Assembly (NCBI GenBank): GCA_027924585.1
Contig: BSBM01001446.1
Span: forward strand, 1,488,001-1,552,000
DNA length: 64,000 nt
Source of the DNA: Larix kaempferi
Lineage: Eukaryota > Streptophyta > Pinopsida > Pinales > Pinaceae
Reading direction: 5' to 3'
In this document: in pieces, positions 33,691 through 45,321 of the stretch
Position numbering within the stretch: position 1 is the stretch's first letter
Layout of the letters: every line of letters starts with the position of its first letter
The notes under the pieces: generated by a model
The model's input: the letters and a program-made list of their open reading frames with translations, nothing else
The model's database searches: none
What the model was told of the DNA's origin: nothing
Position numbers and translations under genes: made by a program

Positions 33691-34800
33691 AAAATTAAAT
33701 CCCTGTGCCCACAATCCATTGGCTCTAATGTTGGACAGTCGATGAGCGCAAGGAGTAGAGCACGTGAGGATCTTGGTTTGGGTCTTGCTGGAGGCGTCTA
33801 TTAGGGGAGTAGAGGAGCATAACATGCGAGGATCAGAGGAGCAGAGGAGCAGGGGCATCGCGAGGGTCTCACTTCAGAAGTACAAGCAGGATAGCGAATA
33901 GGGGTTTCCCAATCGAGCAATGGCTTCGGTATGTTTAATTTCCTCACTTCTCCAATGTGTGCTTAGGAACATGAATCCTAAAGTGAGAGGTTGCTTCATC
34001 TAAATTCTCTTACCCTCTGTTTATTTCCTTCAACTATCAATCAACATAATTTGCTGAAGTACTTCAGAAATAGCCTTTAATTAGATGACAATGGCCAACT
34101 AATCATAGGGTAAAGTGTTCACTTCGGCTAGAAGGCCCTCTATTTGATATTATTTAGAATGTCTAAAGATCTGGTAACCCGTTGCATATTTATAGGTTGA
34201 AGGGCATATTTCAAAGAATACAATTGGTCTCCAAATATAACTATTTTGCCTCGATCTTGGGTATGTGTACAACTTTGTTGACTTGTGTGTCTCCCTTGTA
34301 TACTCATGGGAACTCCTCATCACCCATGATACTACTTGCCCAAATGCTTTCGCTTATTGAGTGCCTCAAGCTCACCACAATCCAAGGTCTCTAAGACTAA
34401 AGTTGCTCACCAAATAATGACTACAGAAGGTCATGATGCAAAGTCATTCCCACTAAAAATAGAGAATAACTAAAACAAAATATGTTAAACCCTATGATCT
34501 ACTCGTGAATCACAAATCAACTACCATTGTCAATCCAACAAGATTACTACAACATAACCGTGTCCAACTGTTAAGCCAACATACCATGACCTTGTACAGG
34601 ATGAAATTTTCCATTCATCCAAGTTTGCATGTTCCTCTAAAAAAAGGTTCAAACTATTCATCATCCTAATCTATCCCTCTTATGTTAGACAACGCATGTC
34701 CAACAATATCATTGGGAAAGAACAACTATAAGCAATGTTGTAGATTCCCACTAAATGTACAGAGGGTAACTTAGGTGGTTACAAAGTGGACCATGACTCG
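33691..34800. other. Stretch without recognisable gene
   Basis: I see no coding or repeat feature that I can support between the Tat relic and the target site of the gypsy element. When that element is removed the stretch joins 49914 onwards. Confidence 0.4.
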
Positions 34801-34805
34801 ACAAT
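34801..34805. repeat. Target-site duplication, left, of gypsy 34806-49908
   Basis: ACAAT pairs with ATAAT at 49909-49913, one mismatch. Confidence 0.7.
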
Positions 34806-37800
34806 TGTTGGGCCTAGCCCAACAGGGCCATTTTTTATAACATTTTCGAAGCTAGATGCAGCTGAGCTGAGCGCAACTCAGCAAAGAAGTAAATTTTGGC
34901 TAAGTATTGGGAGTGTTGCGAAGATGTGAGCAGTACCGAGTTTTGGCGGATGCCGCAAAGATCAATGCTATGTAGGTTCAGTGCTGTGAAGGTAGTAGGC
35001 CACGTGGAGCCATTAAAGTTGTGTACTGGACGGAGGATGGCCAGATATGGTGGATAGACCAGCAATGGTCTACTTTTGGTAAGATGGCTGGGAAGATGCC
35101 GAGTTGAGGGCATAAGCAGATTAGGAAGGCGGCCGACTGAATGAGTCCATCAAGTAGAAGATGGGTCAGGAAAGTGACAGTTTGGCATGCAGCATGTAAT
35201 GTCCCCAGCTTGACCCTATTGCATTAATATTGTAAATGATGTAAATATTGTTATTTAGTCATGGTGAGGAGCTCAAGTCCAAGGCCCCGCCACTGATTTG
35301 TCGTCTTATGTATCGGCAATTAAAATAGATGCATATGGTTCTTGTGCTAGCGGAGCACACTGTAAAATCAGACATCATGTAAACAAGCAATTTTAATGAA
35401 AAACCCACAACTGGCTATGCAATGCAACAAAGAGATGGGGGCATGATCTTTACAAGGAATAGGGAGGGAAAATAACCAAACCCTTGAGCCATGGTGTTAA
35501 GCCATTTTCATTGAGGAAACCATGAACTCTCAACTACCCATTTGGCCTCATGCACCCAATCATTTAATCCTTCCAATAATTGGTTGAGATAATTAATGCC
35601 TTGGGATGGGAGAGGTATGGCTGTCAATTTTCGTGTATGGGCAAGACAGCAACCTGGGAAATCGGGTTTTGGTTTGCTGGGAAAGAAAACCCCCACAAAA
35701 TTGGCCCAAAAGCCATTCTTCACCCATGGCATTCATCCTCTCACGCAGATAGAGACGGCTGGGAGTTACAGTCACGTTTTTCATCAAAAATGCAGGGTTC
35801 TCCTTGCCCCAAAACTCGTTTGTGGTTTTGGATAGTAGCTGGGAAGGAGGGGCTGCGATTTGGGACTATATGGAGTTCATTTTTTCCCCGAATTGCCATG
35901 GGCGTTTTTCCTAAAAACGTTTTCTGCTACCTGGGGTTTTCCCCAAACCTCCATTGCTCGTTTTTAACCTTCCCACGTTTTTCTGAAGCTTAGGGGGATC
36001 ATTATCATGCTTGTCACTGTACAAACGATTTCCCTCATACCCAACACTTATGCCCTTGCTGTTATATGCATCCATCTCCGAGCCACCTCAGAAACCCAAT
36101 TGCTGGTTGGTATGGCTGATTCTGGTGTATCTATGGCTATGTGAGACCCTGTTGTTCCCTGGTTCCTTGTGGAGATCATGCCCAGCTCAGGGGTGGCAGT
36201 GGTGCTGAGAGATTAAGGAGCACACTGGCCTACGGTTGGGTGGAACGTTGCAAAAGCGTAGCTAGTTGCTCAGGGACTACTTGATTAAGATAAGTATTCT
36301 CTTGTGCTATCTTTCAATTGTTTAATTGAGGAATATCTTGAATGTATGGTGAATGAGTATTTAAAATTTACTTCCGCTATGTTCATTAAAATATTTATGC
36401 ATCTTCATATGCCTATTATAATATATGAATGCTTTTGAATAAGATCATGGGGCTAGATGCCCAGTTGTAGCACAATGATCCTCTCTATCAGGCTGGTATG
36501 ATAGGAGGGGACATTACACATCAGGGTACGTGGTTGTTAAGAGGAAACTGTTGGACGGATAGTGATTGGAGTTGAGCCAGTTGTATGCGGCGGTTAGAGG
36601 ATGGACGACTTGCATGGAAAGCGACTAGGAGCTGAGCCAGTCGCACAAACCCATTGTTGGAAGGGCGGCTCGAAGTGGATGACCTGTTGGTGTGCGCATA
36701 ATAGAAAGGCTAAAAGTGATAGATCTAAGGTGTGAAGGACTACCATGACAACGTAATCGCTACCAGAAGCCTGCATGACGGTTCAGAGGGACCATAGTGG
36801 TTTGGAAACCCTAAGGGTTTCAATCTTAAATGTTGTAAGGACACGACCTTCGGGTGTGATCTATATAAAGAAGACATTTTTGTATAGGAAGGGTTGGTTA
36901 AGGTTGGTTAGTTGCTCAAGATGAGAGAAGATGGTCATTGTGACCATATTGTATTGTAATATCTTTTGAGTCAAGAAAATATTGTAAAGGCCCTGCAGCT
37001 GAGTGCGCAAAGACCTATTTGAGTAAGAAGAGAGTCGTAGCTGAGTGCACAGCTAAGAATTGTGAACCCTTAAAAGAAATATCAAACAAAGTTCTTGTGG
37101 AGGTAGCTTCCCATCCGGGGGAGTGAACCACGTTAAATAGTGTGTTGAGTGACTGAATGTGTATGTGTGTGTTTATATTTATTTGTTTCTGTAGTTGGAT
37201 GTATGAATATTAGCTTGCAGTCTATTATGAGAAGGTCTTTATATGCATTCTCCATCAAGAGAGTATGGGATGATATGTTAGGTCTACATGAATGGATGTA
37301 TGGTTAATATTAGCTTTGCTTCTAAGGACAGTGAATCTATTGTCTACTTGAGCATAGAAAAAGTTGTCTATGTATTTGAATGGATGCAGTCGATGAATGT
37401 ATGACAAGTTATTTCACACTTGAGGGTTATGCTTAAAATAATAACATTCTAAGTGTATGTTATGAGCATTAAATAGTCAATTAGTTAAGTGTATAACTGA
37501 GTGGATAATTGTTACTCAGCCCATTGCCTTAAGTATTTTGTGAATGATCCAAGTGTAGGAAGTCAAGCAGCAGTGTTCGTAGGATAGTATTAAGCCCCGT
37601 GGTAAGGAAGAAGGTAGTGGTGTAGTTCGTAGTGTTAACCATCGCCGCGCAGTCCGACCCTCGCAACACTCAGCTAGTGCGCTGCCGTGAACTTCGTCAC
37701 AATCATCAACTCATCAGTCATTGTGGACATCTAAGTCTGTAGTTCCCCATTAGAAACATGTCGGGTGAGACCTCAATCTGCTCACAGGCTATTGCCGAAA

Positions 37801-37890
37801 GGGCCAGTGCGAAGGGGTTTTGTTGGTTTAAGGTAACTGCGTAGAACCTGGGTCTTCATAAAACCTCTGGTTAGCATTTTATAGCCAACA
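34806..37890 (+). repeat. Gypsy 5' LTR, carrying an inserted solo LTR
   Basis: 3085 bp in total, of which 35195-36518 plus a 5-bp duplication is foreign. TATATAAAG at 36862-36870 is a likely TATA box, matched in the right LTR. Bases 36520-37890 and 34806-35194 align with the right LTR along their length. Confidence 0.9.
35195..36518. mobile_element. Solo LTR or LTR-like element, TGTAATGTCCCC ends
   Basis: A 1324-bp insertion with perfect 12-bp inverted ends (TGTAATGTCCCC / GGGGACATTACA). The flanking CAGCA (35190-35194) and CATCA (36519-36523) form a 5-bp target duplication with one mismatch; the empty site is visible in the right LTR near 48540. It has a reverse-oriented relative at 7505-8983. 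No coding sequence is recognisable; ORFs in it lack motifs. Confidence 0.8.
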
Positions 37891-37892
37891 AA

Positions 37893-37905
37893 TGGTTCCG
37901 TTGCC
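37893..37905 (+). other. Candidate primer-binding site of gypsy element
   Basis: TGGTTCCGTTGCC starts two bases after the 5' LTR. It resembles the tRNA-Asp-type site TGGCGCCGTTGCC of some plant gypsy elements, with two differences. A tRNA comparison is needed. Confidence 0.5.
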
Positions 37906-37937
37906 ATGCTAGAATCTGTGATGAGTTCTAGTTGTGA

Positions 37938-40445
37938 TGAGTGATGAAGAGTCTGAGTTCCCAGAAAGTTCCTTGAAGTGGCATCCTGAGAAGACAGAAA
38001 TTTAGGCTTGGTGGGATAAGACCATAAGAGACTTTAAAAGACAAGAGAACAGACATCCGCGTCTAACTGACACACAATGGTTGGATAGGTATCTATTGGA
38101 CGACATTCACGAGATTTTCTGGGCTACATTTTTGAATGAGCTGCACGCGTGGATCTCGCAGAAAAGAAAACATGTTTTCAAGGAGGCGTTCCTACAGAGT
38201 GGATACCTGAGCTCATATCATAGCTTGAATCAATAGACAGCGCATTAACGCGCGTAGTGGACTTTTGGGTCGATCATATGCTAGAAGTATTTGTCACAGA
38301 GTTTGCTATGGATACTCTCAAATACTACAACCAAGCAAAGGCACATGTTTTCGTAGGTTTCCAAGGTAAGTTCCCAAACAATCTCAGTCTATACATTAAG
38401 ATGCTGTTAGCTGAGAAAGGTGTTTTAAGAATGTAGTAATATTTTCAAGTTGTCATGGTAAATAACATTTATAGTGATTCCGACGAAGATACTCACAACT
38501 TAAAAAGTGGCAAAAGATACAAGTTCAATAAGAATCTTGGAGGCTCTGGAATCCATGTAAATACTGAGATTCCTTCTGATATTGAAAATGAAGCCACACC
38601 CCCATTTACCCCTCAGAATCCTCCACTTGCAGAGCCAACCCCACCTAGTACACAGCCTAGTATTTCTACCCCTATACACCCATTTGTTTTCACTGCGCGG
38701 AGTCCTGTACAACACCCTAGCACCCCTCAGGGCACACCTCAAGGTGCCCCTTCGAGTGCTACAACTCCCCCTAGAGCAATGGCCCATACAGATATGAAGC
38801 TGCCGATATTCAAAGGGACGGGTCTAGAAGATCCTGATCAGCACTAGTTCCTTTGTGAAGCTGTCTGGAGTGTCAGACAGATCCAGGATGATGATGAGAA
38901 GAAATCCCAGCTTATTACCACATTCAGAGATAGAGCGCTACACTGGTTCATGAAGTATTCTACCACGCAACCCAAAACCCTGGTAGAGATTAAAGCTGCA
39001 CTGATAGCAGAGTTCAAGAAACCAAAGTCTGAATCTCAGTGTATAACTGAGCTAAAGGAAATCAAGCAGAGACCGACTGAATCGGTCTGGGAGTTTGATC
39101 AGAAGTTCAAGACCCTATTAGACTAAGTAAGCTTTGTTATAGCTCTAGATCAGCACAAGGAATGGTTCTTTGCTGCACTGTTACCCCACATTAGATTACC
39201 ATTGATGTAACAGAAGGTTACGTCGTAGGTAGAGGCCTTAGAGATCGCGATGAAGATGGAGGCTTCGCTAATTGGTGAGTCTAGTTCTGGGATGACGCAG
39301 ATTCCGAACCAGCTTACCACCCTGACACTCGAGCTGCATAGCATGAAGAATGGAAAAGAGCAATGATATGAACCTCACCACGAGATCTAGTGCATAAGTT
39401 GCAAAGGAGAAGTTCATGACCGCGAACATTGTCCCCTATACCGCGACTATCTTGCCAGTGGTGCGCCTAACCCCATCAACCAGAACCAGGCACCTTGGTG
39501 TGAGATCTGCAGAACTACCGGTCATGGACCTAAATATTGTTACCTAATACAAAAATATGTGAAGATGCCTAAGAATCTATATTGTAATTTTTGTAAATCA
39601 GTTGGACATGATGAATCCAACTGCCGCATCTATGAACTAATGAATGAAAGAAACTGTGACATGGATTCAATGAGAGGCGCTTGCTTCTACAGAGTGCAAG
39701 AAGATAACCAGCCAAAGCAGGAAAACATGCATTATGATCAATCTGGCTACAGAGGCAGTGGTGGTGGATACTGTGGTAGAGGAAGAAATACCGGCCCGGC
39801 ACAAGGAAGATGCCACGGAGGGGTCATTAGCTATAACTGTGGCCAGCCAGGTCACGTATCCAGAGACTGTGTAAACCCCTACACCACCTATAATGATTGT
39901 AAATCATTTGACCATGTTATAGAATATTTCCCAGTGGTAAAGGTAGAGATGCAGAAAAGAAGAAGAATAGACGCGCCAACCCCGAACATCCGGTGGATCG
40001 CGACAGAGAACAGACCTGTGGATCCTAGCATTAAAGTAGTCACACACAGTGGCATGGAAACATGCCATGATAAGGGAGCAGAGGACTTCCACTTCAGGAG
40101 AGGCTCATGCAAAGCAAGGCCCTCTTGAAACATTATGTGTAAGAAAATCCCCAGGGAAAACGCCTGCTTTGGACCTGAAGAAGAACAAAGAAGCTTTTGT
40201 TGACATGCGAGATACCTTCAGAGAACCAGCACCTAAATCACCAAGGATCCCGCTGCACAGCGAAGTACCATGTGTTGAAGACACACCTGCTGTGTATGAC
40301 AAGGCAAGACACACAGCGGATGTTAGCACATTTGTTGTGCAATTCCTAAGGAGCTGCATGAAGTTGCTGAAAAATGAAAACGCGATAGTAGAGCTAAAGA
40401 AGCTCGTAAATCTATAGGAACCACAGATAGAAAACATAAACTTCT
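37938..40445 (+). pseudogene. Gypsy gag with four zinc-knuckle motifs
   Basis: An ATG at 37938 starts MSDEESEFPESS, followed by a Trp-rich N-terminal region broken by TAG stops. From about 38795 a capsid-type region reads MKLPIFKGTGLEDPDQH, TTFRDRALHWFMKYS and ESQCITELKEIKQRPTESVW, the retrotransposon gag pattern. Four CCHC units follow: CISCKGEVHDREHC, CEICRTTGHGPKYC, CNFCKSVGHDESNC and a fourth (39830-39870) whose first Cys is Ser, YNCGQPGHVSRDC. At least six stops and some frame changes lie in between; most stops are TAG or TAA at positions usually occupied by Gln or Trp. The many knuckles are unusual for a gypsy gag. Confidence 0.8.
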
Positions 40446-41997
40446 GATGGCGCACTACATCATATAAAGAAACAGAAGAGGTTGGGCCGAGAGATGAGGC
40501 TCACTGCGCAGATAGGAGACTTTGACATGGAAGAAGTTATCCTTGATCTGGGATCAGAAGTAAATGTCTTGACCAAGCAAACATGACAACAGATGGGTCG
40601 ACCAAAGCTGTCGTGGTCACCTATCTAGCTGAGAATGGCCAACCAAGAGAAATTTATACCATTTGGCCCCTTAGCCAATGTTGTGGTTGATATTGATGGA
40701 GTACAAAGCCATGAAGACTTTGAAGTCATTGAGATTGTTGATGATAGCGAGCTCTTTCTTGCGCTGTTAGGAATTGATTGGGCTATTGACAATTTGGCCA
40801 TTATAAATTTGAAAACAAAGAAGATGATATTCGAAGGCAAGCATCTGCGGGTCATTGCACCATTGGATCCTGCAGATAGGGACAGATATAGTGAGCTGAT
40901 TCAGGAGTAATCTAAGGCCTAGGACTTGGACCACCTGTACCAGATGACTACGAATCAGGAGGATTACATTAATCCTACTGCAGACGGTACACTTAGCTAG
41001 AGATGCGATAGCTACTGCGTTTCTGACTTCGACACTGGACTGGAAAACTGGCAGAATTGCATGCAGAAAGTATCAGCTAGAAGGTGCACACAGGTCACGA
41101 AATCACTACGCTAGATTGGAAAGGAGGTAATCCCGATCCCTACATTTGATGGTTCTGCTAACGTTTATACTTTTATTCAAGACTATACTACAACAATTCC
41201 AGAAGAGCATAGGTTACCAGCATTGGATATGGCACTGCGTGCCATACCTGCTAGATGGTGGGATTCACACAAACAGATATTGATCACTTGGGATCAACAC
41301 AGAACAAAGATGCAGATTCAGTTCGTAGAAAGGGTTACCTTACCCTTTGAGAAGTTCAATGGGCAGGAAAATCCTAGCCAGCATGTGGAAGTCTGTTCAT
41401 AGGCATGGGAAGAAAGGCCACCTAAAGAGTGGGTGCACTTGTTCGTGCATACTTTTGAAGAGGATATTCCAAAGAAATGTTATCTAGACCTAGAGTTGTG
41501 CAGGGAGACCTCAGATTGGGAAACCTTAACTATGAACTTCTAGAGAGATTTCAGATTCAGGGATGAGAACCCTCTGATACATGAGGCACTGCAGATAATC
41601 AAGTAACATGTATTCATAACAGATTATCCTCGCGAACATATGTCATGGGAAGAATTCTTCGGCACATATGATAGTCCTGCTAACAAACACTCAGAATAGA
41701 AAGAACATGAAGAACATATGATAGACTGTTATAATTTAGCTGAGGATGATGAGCATGGAAGAGAAGAATATGAAGATGATCCGTGCAATATCAATATACC
41801 AGAGTTAGAACATGCGCGCGACACAGAAGGACCGCCATTGGAAATCCAGGACATGAGTGGACTGGTCAAGACACAGAAGGTGAACATCGGCACAAGTGAA
41901 GAGTCGAAGCTCGCATCTATCGGAGACTACTGGGATGATCATACTGTCGTGGAGATTGCAGACACTTTGCACGAATATCAACAGCTATTTCCGACCT
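40446..41997 (+). pseudogene. Gypsy protease and second gag-like segment
   Basis: From about 40490 the frame reads MRLTAQIGDFDMEEVILDLG and SEVNVLTKQT, a retropepsin-like site with D-L-G in place of D-S/T-G. QEKFIPFGPLANVVVDIDG and FLALLGIDWAIDN follow. From about 41100 a segment reads IPTFDGSANVYTFIQDY, MALRAIPARWWDSHKQ, LPFEKFNGQENPSQHVEVC and WVHLFVHTFEEDIPKKCY. These look like a gag capsid domain again, placed between protease and RT. An acidic linker ends with GDYWDDHTVVEIADTLHEYQ, the usual entry into RT. Stops near 41401, 41541 and 41605 interrupt it. Confidence 0.7.
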
Positions 41998-43514
41998 AGT
42001 TTACAGAGATGAAAGGAATATTGGGTGACTTGGGAGTCATGAAAATCCCTTTGAAGCTAGGTGCTAAGCCTGTGAAGTAGCGACCGTATAAACTGAATCC
42101 ATGGTATAAAGAGAGAGTCCGTGCAAAGTTGGACAAAATGTTAGAGGCAGGAATCATTGAACTTATCGAAGAATCTGCATAGATCAGTCCTATGGTTGTC
42201 TAGGATAAGAAGACGAAGTGTGAGATCAGGATTTGTGTTGATCTTAGAAAACTCAATGAGGTCTCTATGCATGACCCATTCCCTACTCCGTTTACAGATG
42301 AGGTACTTGAAAATGTGGGAGGAAAGGAGGCCTATTCCTTTACTAATGGTTTCTCCAGTTATCATCAGATCAGGATTGATCCCACGGAGAGGCATAAGAC
42401 GACATTTTCTATAGAATGGGGGTCGTTCCAGTATACAGTCATGCCGTTTGGTCTGAAGAATGCGCCTGCCAACTTCTCCAGAGTTGTCGTCGCGGCGTTC
42501 AAAGATTTCATGCATAAGTTTCTGGAAGCATATTTTGACGATTGGACTGTCTTTGGGTTGCTGAAGAACCATTGTGAAAACCTGAGGATGATGCTTGACA
42601 AGTGCAGCTAGCATCAGATATCATTGAATTTGAAGAAGTGCATCTTCTGTGTGCCCTATGGAATTTTACTGGGACATATTGTTTTCAAGCAGGGATTGAT
42701 GCTGGACCCTGCGAAGATAGCCATCATTGTAAACTTGCCTACACCAACTTCATTTAAAATGCTACGCTCTACCTTGGGCCATATAGGTTATTACAGAAAG
42801 TTCATTAAAGGTTAAGCGTAGATCACCACAGCAATGGAGAAGCTGCTGAAGAAGGATCTGCCATTTGTTTTGAACGAGGAATGCGAACATGTTTTTGACA
42901 CCCTTAAAGAAAAGATGGTTACTGCACTGATCCTAGTCTTTCCAGACTGGACAAAGCCATTTCATGTTCATGTGGATGCATCATGCATTGCCCTAGGCAT
43001 TGTGTTAGCTCAACCAGGAGAAGGGGGTATTGACCAACCCATTGCATTTTCTAGTAGGAAGCTATCGACAGTAGACAAGAACTATACCACCACTTAGCGG
43101 GAAGGACTTGCGATGGTATATGCCCTTCAAAAGTTCAGACATTATCTACTTGGTGTGCACTTCCTCATGTTCACTGATCATTCTGCAATGAAATATATGG
43201 TCAATAAGCCAGTGTTAGGGGGGCGTATATGTAGATGGTTATTGCTATTCCAGGAGTACGACTTCGAGAATGTTGTTAAACCCGACAGGATGAATTTGGG
43301 ACCTGACCACCTGTCTCGAATTGAATCAGGAGAGGAGCCGACAAACATGGAAGATAGTCTGCCTGACGTGCAGATGTTTGCTATACAGGTTGCAGATGAT
43401 TACTATAAGGATATCATTGATTTTCTGACAACAGGGATGACACTGCAAGAATTTTCTGTTCAGCAGAAGAAGCAACTAGTAGTGCGTGTCGTGGATTTCA
43501 CTATCATTGCAGGT
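41998..43514 (+). pseudogene. Gypsy reverse transcriptase and RNase H
   Basis: One + frame with TAG or TAA at about 41998, 42078, 42180, 42201, 42609, 42813, 42819 and 43098. Motifs are EIRICVDLRKLNEVSMHDPF, FTNGFSSYHQI, YTVMPFGLKNAPANFSRVV and the catalytic YFDD box (42531-42542). RNase H has HVDASCIALGIVLAQPGE with its first Asp, then LAMVYALQKFRHYLLG and FTDHSAMKYM. Reverse transcription and removal of the RNA strand would be its tasks. Apart from nonsense codons the catalytic residues are in place. Confidence 0.9.
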
Positions 43515-44663
43515 TAGTTATACAAACTCAGACTAGATGAAGTCCTGCGTAGATGTGTACTCGAGCACAAGAAACCATATATACTAGCATATCCACATTT
43601 AGGGATCACGGGAGGTCATTACATAGGAAAGGCTATTGCGCAGAAGATATTGCGCATAGGGCTGTGCTGGCCTACCATCCACAAATATTCTAAGGAATAC
43701 TGCAGGATCTGCAATGTCTGTCAGAGGATAGGGAAGCCATCGCGAAGAGACGAAATGCCATTGAACCCACAATTGACTTTATAGGCCTTTAAGAAGTGGG
43801 AAATTGATTTTGTTGGACCCATAAACCCACCAAGGAAGAGAACTGGTGCGAGTTATATCATTACTGCCACCGATTACCTCACCAGATAGGTAGAAGCTAA
43901 ACAAGTGAAGGACTGCAGTGCAGGAATTGCCACGCAGTTCATTTTTGAGGAAATTTTGTCAAGATTCAGTTGTCCGCAAATTTTGATGAGTGATCAGGGA
44001 ACTCACTTTCTGAATAAGACCATTGAAGCCCTCACAGAGGCGTTCCACATTCGGCATCACCGCAGTACGCCATATCATCCGCAGGCGAATAAAACTGTTG
44101 AAGCCTTCAATAAGATACTGGAAAATGCGCTGACGAAGGTGTGCAATGTAAATAGGGATGATTGGGCCCTGCGCATCTCGTCTTTACTATGGGCATACCG
44201 AACAACTTGTAAGAAGTTGACGGGACAGACACCCTTCCGGTTGGATTATGGGCAGGAGGCCATAATGCTAATGGAGTATATTGTCCCGAGTCTGAGGATT
44301 GCTGCGTTCACCAGCATGGCAGATCGCGAAGCATTAGATGAAAGACTACTACATTTCGTCAGCTTGGAGGAGGATCGCTTCATTGCAGGTTTTCAACAGC
44401 AAGTCCAGAAGGATCATGAAAAGGCATGGCATGATCTCCATATCAGGAACAAATGCTTTCAGGTAGGTGACTTAGTCCTACTCTATGATAGCAAGTTCAT
44501 GAAATTTCCTGGCAAGTTTAAAATGCATTGGCTTGGTCCATATATTGTTATGTATGTCACTAACAGTGGTGCAGTCCAGTTAGCCACTTTAGCTGTTGAT
44601 ACTCTACCCACTATGATAAATGGAAGCAGACTTAAATTGTACCGCGATAGGCTTGCTTCGTAG
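43515..44663 (+). pseudogene. Gypsy integrase
   Basis: The same frame continues after a TAG at 43515. The zinc module is HLGITGGHY...CRICNVCQ. The catalytic core has [20 protein letters not shown] and [20 protein letters not shown] (D, D, E). The tail has [20 protein letters not shown] and MHWLGPYIV, the GPY/F module of gypsy integrases. TAG codons at about 43782 and 43887 interrupt it; the second replaces a Trp conserved in relatives (YLTRW). The ORF from 43905 is open for 252 codons to a TAG. Confidence 0.9.
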
Positions 44664-45321
44664 CACATAGAAAGATAAACGAAGGGAGAAATTTCTAAGT
44701 GTCAAGTATAGTTGAAATTGGGCACTAGAAATCTATAGAGTTTGTACATGTATCGTAAAGGAAGAATGTATGATCAGCGCAACATTGCTAAAGCTACGCA
44801 GGAACAAGGAACAAAACAGTGGAAAAATAGCCTCGCAGTTCAAAGATCAGCACCACGAAGAAATTGCGCAAGAATCGAAATGGTCTGCCGCGTAGTTCGG
44901 CATAGCATTTAGGGAAAAATAGCCATTGCATGGATTTTGAGAAAATAGCCATTAAAATGACTGTTGCAGCAACCACTTCAGCATTTAAGGGGAAGATAGT
45001 CGTTCTGAACAGACTGACGAATGAAACGACCAGAAGATCCGATGGATTTGGCTTCTAGAGGTCGCATTTAATGCCTATCTAGCTGTTGAAGGGCGAAGGA
45101 GGGGGTCTGCTGCGCCTATAAATAACAACAGTTGGAGACTCGTGGGCGTTACCAAACACTTAGAATTTTCTTGCGATTAACCCCCCGAGCTAGTAGTCAT
45201 CTGTATTCCGTCTGCCATAGCCGCTATCTCATTAGTGAATGTCCGAACCACTTTACACAGAGCAAGAGATTACTATTGAAGAACACTGAGGATTTTTCAG
45301 CACGGAGGGATTCAACAGTTA
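44664..45321 (+). other. Spacer between integrase and third ORF
   Basis: Some 660 bp without a recognisable gene, purine-rich in places. CTATAAATAA near 45115, about 200 bp ahead of the third ORF, is a possible TATA box for a subgenomic transcript; this is a weak call. Confidence 0.35.

Noticed and set aside
35580-35993. 137-codon ORF inside the solo LTR
   Set aside because: Not conserved with the related element at 7505-8983 and without a recognisable motif.
41998-44663. TAG codons read as a recoded amino acid
   Set aside because: Also seen in unrelated relics here, together with some TAA and TGA, frameshifts in gag and lost catalytic residues elsewhere; decay by deamination is simpler. 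I kept the test for recoding in the findings.
45110-45130. Promoter for the third ORF
   Set aside because: A single TATA-like string in AT-rich sequence is too weak to list as a promoter; mentioned only in the spacer entry.
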